Positions 1 to 5,141 of a stretch of 5,715 bases of DNA are shown piece after piece. The translations under genes were made by a program, and so were the position numbers. Numbering within the stretch: the first letter of the stretch is position 1; every line of letters begins with the position of its first letter. The notes below the pieces were generated by a model. It searched no databases. It worked only from the letters and a program-made list of their open reading frames with translations, and was not told where the DNA came from. This stretch comes from Kiritimatiellia bacterium (lineage in GTDB: Bacteria; Verrucomicrobiota; Kiritimatiellia; RFP12; UBA3636). The stretch spans positions 1 to 5,715 of the forward strand of contig JAFPUX010000232.1 in the NCBI GenBank assembly GCA_017413145.1. Direction: 5' to 3'.

Positions 1-420
1 ACCGTCGAGCAGGTCACCAACTACACCAAGGCCGGCGGCGCCTGCGGCAAGTGCAAGGGCGAGATCGCGAAGATCCTCGACCGCGAGCTCGCCGCCGCGT
101 CCGGCGCCCCCGCGCCCGAAGCGGCCCCGGCCCCCGCGCCGGCCCCCGCCGCCCCCGCGGAGCCCGTCCCGTTCGCGAAGCTGTCCCCGGCCAAGAAGGT
201 CCTCGCCGTGGAGAAGGTCCTCGAGGCGGAGGTCCGCCCCGCCCTGAAGCTCGACGGCGGCGACATCGAGCTGGTGGACGTCGACGGCGCCAAGGTCCAG
301 GTCCGCTTCCTCGGCCACTGCGCCGGCTGCATGGCCGCGAACCTCACCAAGAACGGCCTCGTGGAGAAGAAGCTCCGCGAAGCCCTCGGCGCGCCCGAGC
401 TCGACGTCGAGGCCGTCTAG
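1..420 (+). CDS. nifU: NifU-type Fe-S cluster scaffold/carrier, 3' part (5' end outside window)
   Basis: The open frame enters at base 1 and ends at TAG 418-420, giving 139 residues of a protein whose start is upstream. Fragment residues 1-30 match the end of the BFD-like [2Fe-2S] domain of NifU (TKAGGACGKC, with the CxxC at C15 and C18). A flexible Ala/Pro linker follows at about 31-62. Residues about 64-139 are an Nfu domain (LDGGDIELVDVDG, then GHCAGC with C107 and C110), which binds a transient [4Fe-4S] cluster. In full-length NifU an IscU-like scaffold domain precedes these two, so it is expected upstream but is not visible. The gene is directly followed by nifS, the classic pairing of scaffold and sulfur donor. 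Many anaerobes that do not fix nitrogen use NifU/NifS for general Fe-S assembly, so nitrogen fixation should not be inferred. A GTG at 208 could start a short Nfu-only protein, but the coding frame plainly continues upstream of it. Confidence 0.93.
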   Translation, partial: TVEQVTNYTKAGGACGKCKGEIAKILDRELAAASGAPAPEAAPAPAPAPAAPAEPVPFAKLSPAKKVLAVEKVLEAEVRPALKLDGGDIELVDVDGAKVQVRFLGHCAGCMAANLTKNGLVEKKLREALGAPELDVEAV

Positions 421-422
421 CC

Positions 423-1589
423 ATGGACAAGGTCTACTACTTCGACAACAACGCCACGACCCGGTGCGCGCCGGAGGTCGTCGAGGCGATGCTCCCCTTT
501 TTCTCGGAGCGCTACGGCAACGCGTCCAGCATGCACGCGTTCGGCGGCGCCGTCGCGGCGGACGTGAAGGCCGCGCGCGCCAAAGTCGCCGCGTTCCTGC
601 GCTGCGAGCCGGACGAGGTCGTCTTCACGAGCTGCGGCTCCGAGAGCGACAACAACGCCCTCTTCGGCACCGTCGAGGCGCTCGGCCCGGACACGACCGT
701 GATCACCTCCGCCGTCGAGCACCCCGCCGTCCTCGAGCCGTGCCGCTGGCTCGAGAACAACCGCATCCGCGTCGCCCGCATCGGCGTCGACAAACTCGGC
801 GCGCTGGACATGGACGCCTACCGCGCCGCGCTTTCGCGCCCCGGCCCGAAGCTCGTCTCGCTCATGTGGGCGAACAACGAGACGGGCGTCGTGTTCCCGA
901 TCAAGACCTGCGCGGAGCTCGCGAAGGCCGCCGGCGCGGTCTTCCACACGGACGCCACGCAGGCCGCCGGCAAGCTCGCCGAGGTGGACATGTCGGACGT
1001 CCCCGCGGACATGCTCTCCTTCTCCGGCCACAAGATCCACGCCCCGAAGGGCATCGGCGTGCTCTACGTCCGCCGCGGGACGCCCGTCCGGCCGTTCCTC
1101 CTCGGCGGCCACCAGGAGAAGGGCCGCCGCGCCGGTACCGAGAACGTCCCCTACATCGTCGGCCTCGGCCGCGCCGTCGAACTGGCGCGCGAGGAGATCG
1201 ACAACGGCGAGGTCGCCCGCGTCGCGCGCCTCCGCGACCGCCTGCAGGAGGGGCTCCTGCGGATCCCGGACACCGTGGTGAACGGCGACCCGGCGCACCG
1301 CCTGCCGAACACGCTCAACATCTCGTTCGAGTACATCGAGGGCGAGGCGATCCTCTTCCACCTGAGCGACGCCGGCATCTGCGCCTCCTCCGGTTCGGCG
1401 TGCACCTCCGGCTCGCTCGACGCCTCGCACGTCCTGCGCGCGATGGACGTGCCGTTCACCGCGCTGCACGGCTCGATCCGCTTCAGCCTGAGCCGCTACA
1501 ACGCGGACGCGGACGTCGACCACGTGCTCGCGACGATGCCCGGCATCGCGAAGACGCTCCGCGAGCTCTCCCCCTACGGACGCAAGTAG
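423..1589 (+). CDS. nifS: Cysteine desulfurase, NifS type
   Basis: This 388-residue PLP enzyme converts cysteine to alanine and holds the sulfur as a persulfide for transfer to NifU. Visible landmarks are the N-terminal YFDNNATT; H100 in VEHPAV, which stacks on PLP; N152 in NNETG; D177 in HTDATQ, which contacts the pyridine nitrogen; K204 in SGHKIHAPKG, the Schiff-base lysine; and C327 in SSGSACTSGS, the persulfide cysteine. The C-terminal stretch HGSIRFSLSRYN is typical of NifS rather than SufS, and the length matches NifS/IscS proteins (about 390-400). The ATG sits two bases after the nifU stop with only a weak GAGG (409-412) ten bases upstream. Translation therefore probably relies on coupling to nifU. 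A longer reading of the same frame starts at 51, but its first 124 residues are Arg/Pro-rich out-of-frame nifU sequence with no family similarity. Activity is well supported; the physiological role as the general Fe-S sulfur donor is inferred. Confidence 0.97.
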   Translation: MDKVYYFDNNATTRCAPEVVEAMLPFFSERYGNASSMHAFGGAVAADVKAARAKVAAFLRCEPDEVVFTSCGSESDNNALFGTVEALGPDTTVITSAVEHPAVLEPCRWLENNRIRVARIGVDKLGALDMDAYRAALSRPGPKLVSLMWANNETGVVFPIKTCAELAKAAGAVFHTDATQAAGKLAEVDMSDVPADMLSFSGHKIHAPKGIGVLYVRRGTPVRPFLLGGHQEKGRRAGTENVPYIVGLGRAVELAREEIDNGEVARVARLRDRLQEGLLRIPDTVVNGDPAHRLPNTLNISFEYIEGEAILFHLSDAGICASSGSACTSGSLDASHVLRAMDVPFTALHGSIRFSLSRYNADADVDHVLATMPGIAKTLRELSPYGRK

Positions 1590-1591
1590 CC

Positions 1592-2356
1592 ATGGCACGC
1601 TCCAGGGAAATCGTCGTCAAGTCCCCCGAGCAGCTCGAGGGCTGCCGCCGCGCCGGCCAGGCCGCGGCCGACGTGCTGCGCGTCATGTGCGAGGCCGTCC
1701 GCCCCGGCGTCTCCACGAAGTGGCTCGACGACTTCGCCGCCCGCACGATGGCGGCCATGGGCTGCCGCAGCGCCGACTTCGGCTACTGCGGCTACCCCGC
1801 GCAGACGTGCATCTCCGTGAACGAGGCCGTCATCCACGGCGTCCCGCGCGAGGACGTGGTCCTGAAGGACGGCGACGTCGTCTCGGTCGACATCACGGTC
1901 GAGTGCGGCGGCTTCGTCGGCGACAACGCGCGCACGGTGATCGTCGGCGACGCCCCGCCCGAGGTGCGCGCGCTCGTCGAGAACACCGAGCGGGCGCTCG
2001 CGGCCGGCATCGCCGCCGCGCGCGCCGGAAACCGCGTCGGCGACATCTCGCACGCGGTGGAGGTCGTCGCGAACGCCTCGCGCCTCGGCATCGTCCGCGA
2101 ATACGTCGGCCACGGCTGCGGCATCGACATGCACGAGGCGCCGGAGATCCCGAACTACGGCCCGTCGCACCGCGGCCCGCTCCTGCAGGAGGGCATGGTG
2201 CTCTGCATCGAGCCGATGCTCACGCTGGGCTCGCGCCGCATCCGCGTCCTCGAGGACGGCTGGACCGTCGTGACCTGCGACGGCAAACCCGCCGCGCACG
2301 CGGAGCAGATGGTCGCGGTCACGCGCGGGGATCCGGAGATCCTCACGCCGCGCTAG
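1592..2356 (+). CDS. map: Methionine aminopeptidase, type I
   Basis: This 254-residue cytosolic metalloprotease removes the initiator methionine from nascent proteins. All expected active-site residues are present at a constant +3 offset from E. coli MetAP: H82 (VIHG), metal ligands D100 (VDIT), D111 (GDNA), H174 (VGHGCG), E207 (CIEPM) and E238 (HAEQM), and substrate-contacting H181 (MHEAPEIPNYG). The length is that of a minimal type Ia enzyme, without the zinc-finger or SH3-like N-terminal extension or the type II insert. Around the last ligand the usual Gln-aromatic-Glu-His pattern reads HAEQM, a mild divergence that keeps the essential Glu. The ATG at 1592 follows the nifS stop after two bases, with no clear Shine-Dalgarno site, so it is probably translated by coupling. 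The gene is last in the plus-strand cluster, and its stop overlaps that of the convergent amidohydrolase gene. Why it is linked to Fe-S genes is unknown; simple co-transcription of housekeeping functions is enough to explain it. Confidence 0.96.
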   Translation: MARSREIVVKSPEQLEGCRRAGQAAADVLRVMCEAVRPGVSTKWLDDFAARTMAAMGCRSADFGYCGYPAQTCISVNEAVIHGVPREDVVLKDGDVVSVDITVECGGFVGDNARTVIVGDAPPEVRALVENTERALAAGIAAARAGNRVGDISHAVEVVANASRLGIVREYVGHGCGIDMHEAPEIPNYGPSHRGPLLQEGMVLCIEPMLTLGSRRIRVLEDGWTVVTCDGKPAAHAEQMVAVTRGDPEILTPR

Positions 2357-3648
2357 CGGCGCGCCCAGTCGCGCAACTCCCGCGCCCCGGCGAGGACCTC
2401 GCCGATGTCGAGCGAGAGCCATTCGCCGTCGCGGTAGAGCTCGCGGCCGTCCACGACCGTGAGGCGGTTCTCGAGGCCCGTCGCCGCGTAGACGACGCTT
2501 GAGACGACGTTGTGCACCGGCTGCATGCCGGGACCGCGCAGGTCGAGTGCGAAGAAGTCCGCGTGCTTGCCGGGCTCCAGCGAACCCGCGAGCGGATCGT
2601 GGATCGCCGCCGCGCCCCCGCGCGTCGCGAGGTCGAGCGCCGTCTGCGCGGAGACCGCCGTCGGGTCGCCCGCCGCGAGCTTGCCCAGCAGCGCCGCGAG
2701 CCACGTCTCGCGCAGCATGTTCTGCGCGTTGTTCGACGCGGGGCCGTCCGTGCCGAGCGCCACGGGCACGCCCGCGGCGAGGAGCCGCGGCACGGGCGCC
2801 GCGCCGGACGCGAGCTTCATGTTGGACGCCGGGTTGTGCACCGCGGCGCAGCCGCGCGCCCGCAGGATCGCGAGGTCCGCGTCGTCCACGTCCACGCAAT
2901 GGAAGAGCGACGTGTCGTCGCGCAGGATCCCGAGCGAATCGCAGTACGGGATCGGCCGCGCGCCGCGTTCGGAGAGGCAGTCGGCCGACTCCTTGCGCGT
3001 CTCCGACATGTGCATGCCGAACTGCCAGCCGACCTCGTCCGCGAGGTCGCGGCACGCGCGCAGCAGCCCCGGGTCGGTCGTGTAGACGGCGTGGGGAGCC
3101 ACGGAGCCGCGCAGCCGCGGGTGGCCGCGCCACGCGGCGGCGTTGTCGCGGACGCGCCCGAAGAGCGCGTCGCGCGTCGCGCCGCCGAGCTGCGGGAAGA
3201 AGCGCGTCACGTTCTCGCCGATCACGCCGCGCACGCCGGCCTCGTCCGCCGCCGCGAAGACGTTCTCCTGCAGCATGTACATGTCGTAGAACGCGGAGCA
3301 GCCCGTGCGGACCATCTCCGCGAACGAGAGCCGCGCCGCCGCGCGCAGCAGCCGCGGCTCCCAGCGCGCCTCGCGCGGGAAAATGTCCTCGGTCAGCCAC
3401 GCGAAGAGCTCCTTGTCGTCGCTCGTGCCGCGCATCGCGCTCATCGGCACGTGCGTGTGCGCGTCAATCAGCCCCGGCAAGATCGCGGCCTCGCCGAGCG
3501 CCGACACCGGCTCGCCCGGATGGCGCGCGAGCACCTCCGCGGCGGGACCGACCTCGGCCACGAACGAGCCCTCGACGCGGAGCGCGCCGTTCTCCACGAC
3601 GCTCCGCGCGTCGTCCTGCGTGACGATCCAGTCGGCGGTGTAGATCAC
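2353..3648 (-). CDS. Amidohydrolase, SAH/MTA deaminase (MtaD) family
   Basis: This 431-residue amidohydrolase-superfamily enzyme most resembles S-adenosylhomocysteine/5'-methylthioadenosine deaminases, which deaminate the adenine ring in the S-adenosylmethionine by-product cycle. Visible motifs are an N-terminal beta-sandwich strand set; ILPGLIDAHTHVPM, with metal ligands H64 and H66; RGTSDDKELFAWL, typical of the family; H186 (APHAVYT); H213 and E216 (HMSE); H250 (FHC); HNPASNMKLASG at 271-282; metal ligand D301 in LGTDGPASNN; and the C-terminal GSLEPGKHADF that closes the sandwich. The start is GTG at 3646-3648, preceded by GGAGG seven bases upstream. It lies 18 bases after the gtrA stop and is probably co-transcribed from the gtrA promoter. 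The family also includes aminodeoxyfutalosine deaminases (menaquinone route), guanine deaminase-like and triazine hydrolases, so the substrate cannot be fixed from sequence alone. The link to GtrA gives no substrate clue. Fold and metal dependence are secure; deaminase of an adenosine thioether is the best guess. Confidence 0.88.
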   Translation of the reverse strand: MIYTADWIVTQDDARSVVENGALRVEGSFVAEVGPAAEVLARHPGEPVSALGEAAILPGLIDAHTHVPMSAMRGTSDDKELFAWLTEDIFPREARWEPRLLRAAARLSFAEMVRTGCSAFYDMYMLQENVFAAADEAGVRGVIGENVTRFFPQLGGATRDALFGRVRDNAAAWRGHPRLRGSVAPHAVYTTDPGLLRACRDLADEVGWQFGMHMSETRKESADCLSERGARPIPYCDSLGILRDDTSLFHCVDVDDADLAILRARGCAAVHNPASNMKLASGAAPVPRLLAAGVPVALGTDGPASNNAQNMLRETWLAALLGKLAAGDPTAVSAQTALDLATRGGAAAIHDPLAGSLEPGKHADFFALDLRGPGMQPVHNVVSSVVYAATGLENRLTVVDGRELYRDGEWLSLDIGEVLAGARELRDWARR

Positions 3649-3655
3649 GGCGTTT

Positions 3656-3660
3656 CCTCC
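3656..3660 (-). promoter_or_regulatory. Shine-Dalgarno site of the amidohydrolase gene
   Basis: On the minus strand this reads GGAGG (within GGAGGAAACGCC) and ends seven bases before the GTG at 3646-3648. It decides in favour of the GTG start and fits an internal operon gene that must recruit ribosomes itself. It contrasts with the upstream gtrA gene, which has no such site. Confidence 0.85.
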
Positions 3661-3666
3661 CCGGCC

Positions 3667-4218
3667 CTAGCCCTTGAAGATGAAGAATTTCCGCAGCACG
3701 TAGTTGAACGCGAGCGCGGTGAGGATGCACACGAGAAACGCGGTGCTCGTCTGCACGCCGAAACTCGCGATGAGCCACGCCTGGAGCGCCGTCCCGAGGA
3801 AGGCCGCGAACGCGCCGACCGCGGTGAACGAAAGGAATTCGAGCCACATCGGCAGCTTGCCCGGCTTGAACACGAACGCGCGGTTGATCAGGTAGCAGAC
3901 CACGTCGGACACGACGAACCCCGCCACGCTGCAGTAGGCGGAGAGCCTCGCGCGCGCCGCCTCGTCGATCGCCGGCGGGACGAGCCCGAAAAGCTTCGCG
4001 ACGAAGTCGTCCGCCGTGATGCACGGGAAGACGAACCACGCGAAAACGGAAAACGTCGCGATGTTCACGAGCGTGGCGAACACGCCGACGGCGGCGTACT
4101 TGCAGAACTGGATGACCGGATGCGCCGTTCCGCTCCGCCCGAAAAACTGGCGGAAGAGTTCGGGAACCGTGCGCGGGAACGGGACGCGAGCCGGGGCCGC
4201 TTCGGAAGTGTCGCTCAT
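3667..4218 (-). CDS. GtrA-family four-helix membrane protein
   Basis: This 183-residue inner-membrane protein has the GtrA/DPMS-type topology. A polar N-terminal tail of about 35 residues is followed by hydrophobic segments at about 38-63, 93-113, 127-151 and 158-177. Two family marks are visible: an Asn-Arg-x-Phe-Val-Phe-Lys element after helix 2 (INRAFVFKPGK, 111-121) and the closing NYVLRKFFIFK (172-182). GtrA proteins are thought to help move or present polyprenyl-phosphate-linked sugars across the membrane for cell-envelope glycosylation; the mechanism is not settled. The ATG at 4216-4218 is chosen because it lies eight bases downstream of a -10 box and begins the family-like tail. A longer frame running to 4590 crosses the promoter and the opposing gene. 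There is no Shine-Dalgarno site, so a leaderless mRNA is likely. The divergent neighbour encodes a polyprenyl-phosphate mannosyltransferase-like enzyme, a natural partner, and the downstream amidohydrolase shares the transcript. The insert between helices 1 and 2 (about 64-92) is fairly long and charged. Confidence 0.9.
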   Translation of the reverse strand: MSDTSEAAPARVPFPRTVPELFRQFFGRSGTAHPVIQFCKYAAVGVFATLVNIATFSVFAWFVFPCITADDFVAKLFGLVPPAIDEAARARLSAYCSVAGFVVSDVVCYLINRAFVFKPGKLPMWLEFLSFTAVGAFAAFLGTALQAWLIASFGVQTSTAFLVCILTALAFNYVLRKFFIFKG

Positions 4219-4226
4219 GGGGCGCA

Positions 4227-4255
4227 AGGATAGCAGAAGCGCGCGGGCGCGGCAA
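4227..4255 (-). promoter_or_regulatory. Promoter of gtrA-amidohydrolase operon (leaderless type)
   Basis: Read on the minus strand: -35 TTGCCG (4250-4255), a 17-base spacer, then an extended -10 TGC-TATCCT (hexamer 4227-4232). The -10 hexamer is separated from the ATG by eight bases, so transcription should begin at or within a few bases of the start codon. The hexamers each match the sigma-70 consensus at four of six positions, helped by the TGn extension. Its -35 lies only four bases from the opposing -35, so two polymerases could hardly bind at once. Confidence 0.68.
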
Positions 4256-4259
4256 GCCC

Positions 4260-4288
4260 TTGCCGCCCGCGCGGGAGTCTGGTATACT
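4260..4288 (+). promoter_or_regulatory. Promoter of the glycosyltransferase gene (leaderless type)
   Basis: -35 TTGCCG (4260-4265), a 17-base spacer and an extended -10 TGG-TATACT (hexamer 4283-4288; five of six consensus matches), followed by eight bases and the ATG at 4297. The expected transcription start near 4295-4297 coincides with the start codon, and no Shine-Dalgarno sequence is present. It is the mirror image of the gtrA promoter and the better of the two by consensus. Confidence 0.75.
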
Positions 4289-4296
4289 TGCGCCCC

Positions 4297-5067
4297 ATGA
4301 AAGGCAAAACGCTCGTCATCATCCCGACGTACGACGAAAAGGACAACGTCGGTCCGATCGCGGAGGCCGTCTTCGCCGCCGTGCCGGACGTCGACGTCCT
4401 CTTCGTCGACGACGACTCGCCCGACGGCACCGGCGCGGTCCTCGACGGCATGGCGGCGCGCGACCCGCGCGTACACGTCCTGCACCACGGCGCAAAGGCC
4501 GGCCTCGGCCGCGCCTACGTGGCGGGGTTCAAGTGGGGCCTCGAGCGCGGCTACGGGCACTTCTTCGAAATGGACGCCGACGGTTCGCACGACCCGAAGG
4601 CGGTTCCCGCGTTCCTCAAGGCCGCGGAGAACGCGGACCTCGTCCTGGGCACGCGCTACAAGGGCGGCATCCGCGTCATCGACTGGCCGCTCAACCGCCT
4701 CCTGCTTTCGATGGGCGCGGGCGTGTTCGTCCGGCTCGTGACCGGCCTGCCCGTGAGCGACCCGACGGGCGGCTACAAGTGCTACTCGGCCGAGGTGCTG
4801 CGCGCGATCGACCTGGACAAGATCGTCTCCAACGGCTACTCGTTCCAGATGGAGACGACGTTCACCGCGTGGACGAAGGGCTTCCGCATCGCCGAGGTCC
4901 CGATCGTCTTCCTCGACCGCCGCGTCGGCTACTCGAAGCTCTCGCTCGGCATCGCGCGCGAAGCCTTCTGCATGGTCTTCCGCCTCGCCTGGCGCAACCG
5001 CTTCCGCCGCCGCCCCCGCTTCGCCCGCCCGGCCCCGGCCGCCGCCGTCCCCGAAAACGGCGGTTGA
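4297..5067 (+). CDS. Polyprenyl-phosphate mannosyltransferase (dolichol-phosphate mannose synthase-like, GT2)
   Basis: This 256-residue GT-A glycosyltransferase (family 2) is predicted to transfer mannose or a related sugar from a nucleotide donor to a polyprenyl phosphate at the cytoplasmic membrane face. Visible in order: VIIPTYDEKDNV (8-18); VDDDSPDGT (37-45); AKAGLGRAYVAGF (66-78); the metal-binding DxD as MDADGSHDP (D93, D95); LGTRYKGG (117-124); SDPTGGYKCY (154-163); and GYSFQMETT (180-188). These are signature elements of DPM1/Ppm1 enzymes. It ends after an Arg-rich amphipathic region and an Ala/Pro tail with no membrane helices, so it is the short, single-domain form. The membrane component may be the divergent GtrA protein. 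The ATG at 4297 is preferred to the in-frame TTG at 4288, because that TTG overlaps the -10 box and would lie upstream of the transcription start. Donor sugar (mannose or glucose) and acceptor length are not decidable; a GtrB-like glucosyltransferase is less likely given the motifs and size. Confidence 0.9.
   Translation: MKGKTLVIIPTYDEKDNVGPIAEAVFAAVPDVDVLFVDDDSPDGTGAVLDGMAARDPRVHVLHHGAKAGLGRAYVAGFKWGLERGYGHFFEMDADGSHDPKAVPAFLKAAENADLVLGTRYKGGIRVIDWPLNRLLLSMGAGVFVRLVTGLPVSDPTGGYKCYSAEVLRAIDLDKIVSNGYSFQMETTFTAWTKGFRIAEVPIVFLDRRVGYSKLSLGIAREAFCMVFRLAWRNRFRRRPRFARPAPAAAVPENGG
5042..5063 (+). other. Hairpin at the end of the glycosyltransferase gene (weak terminator/attenuator candidate)
   Basis: CCGCCGT (5042-5048) pairs perfectly with ACGGCGG (5057-5063) around an eight-base loop, just before the stop codon. 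No U-rich tract follows, so it is not a canonical intrinsic terminator. The right arm, extended to 5065, is also complementary to 5097-5104 (AACCGCCG), so an alternative, longer-range fold exists. GC-rich coding sequence yields such stems often, and function is uncertain. Confidence 0.3.
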
Positions 5068-5092
5068 ACCGGCGCCCCGTCTTTGCTAGAAT
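5064..5092 (+). promoter_or_regulatory. Promoter of the V/A-type ATPase subunit K gene
   Basis: -35 TTGAAC (5064-5069), which overlaps the upstream stop codon TGA (5065-5067), then a 17-base spacer and an extended -10 TGC-TAGAAT (hexamer 5087-5092; five of six consensus). The expected start near 5098-5100 leaves a leader of about 43 bases before the ATG. The locally lower GC of CTTTGCTAGAATCGAAAA supports an unwinding region. An inverted repeat (CGGCGGTT 5058-5065 and AACCGCCG 5097-5104) brackets the promoter. Confidence 0.72.
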
Positions 5093-5130
5093 CGAAAACC
5101 GCCGCGCGCCCCTCCGCCCGGCCAACCGAA

Positions 5131-5135
5131 AAGGA
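5131..5135 (+). promoter_or_regulatory. Shine-Dalgarno site of the subunit K gene
   Basis: AAGGA, within GAAAAGGACCCCCC, ends six bases before the ATG at 5142. It supports that start and shows that this gene, unlike the two leaderless ones, is translated from a conventional leader. Confidence 0.75.
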
Positions 5136-5141
5136 CCCCCC

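Larger units (their letters stand above)
4215..4300. repeat. 86-base dyad (inverted repeat) spanning the whole gtrA/glycosyltransferase intergenic region
   Basis: Centred between 4257 and 4258, 35 of 43 ungapped positions are complementary. The outer arms (4215-4237 and 4278-4300) match at 21 of 23 positions and include both start codons; their first 14 bases (TCATGGGGCGCAAG) are perfect. The inner arms (4249-4256 and 4259-4266) form a perfect eight-base inverted repeat, GCGGCAAG/CTTGCCGC, around a CC centre. The symmetry places the -35, -10 and ATG elements of two opposite promoters at mirror positions. Confidence 0.93.

Noticed and set aside
115..170. Simple-sequence repeat region (Ala/Pro codons) as a tandem repeat locus
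   Set aside because: It is in frame inside nifU and fits an interdomain linker; repeat units are irregular, so a separate repeat element is not supported.
1..1589. Evidence for nitrogen fixation
   Set aside because: nifU and nifS alone are common in non-fixing anaerobes, and no nitrogenase structural gene is visible.
417..1598. 393-codon minus-strand frame opposite nifS
   Set aside because: It mirrors nifS almost exactly, has shadow-like Arg/Asp/Val/Gly composition and lacks motifs.
464..2356. 630-codon plus-strand frame that would fuse extra sequence onto methionine aminopeptidase
   Set aside because: The part before 1592 is out-of-frame nifS with Arg/Pro-rich composition. The ATG at 1592 gives the normal enzyme length and begins just after the nifS stop.
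1574..3400. Minus-strand open frame of 608 codons
   Set aside because: It lies antisense to map and out of frame with the amidohydrolase, with an Arg/Ala/Gly-rich composition and no recognisable motif. High third-position GC keeps such shadow frames free of stops.
2512..4233. 573-codon plus-strand frame across the amidohydrolase and gtrA region
   Set aside because: It is antisense to two well-supported genes, shows low-complexity Arg/Glu/Ala/His composition and has no domain features.
4249..4266. Central hairpin as a bidirectional terminator
   Set aside because: It sits at the -35 boxes between two divergent genes, upstream of both predicted starts, and has no flanking T-tracts in either direction; a DNA-level role or promoter symmetry fits better.
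4288..4296. TTG at 4288 as the glycosyltransferase start
   Set aside because: It overlaps the last base of the -10 hexamer and lies upstream of the predicted transcription start; the ATG at 4297 starts the family's usual N-terminus.
4219..4590. N-terminal extension of the GtrA protein back to 4590
   Set aside because: It would translate through the divergent promoter and antisense to the glycosyltransferase. The added residues show no membrane or GtrA features, and the -10 box lies inside the extension.
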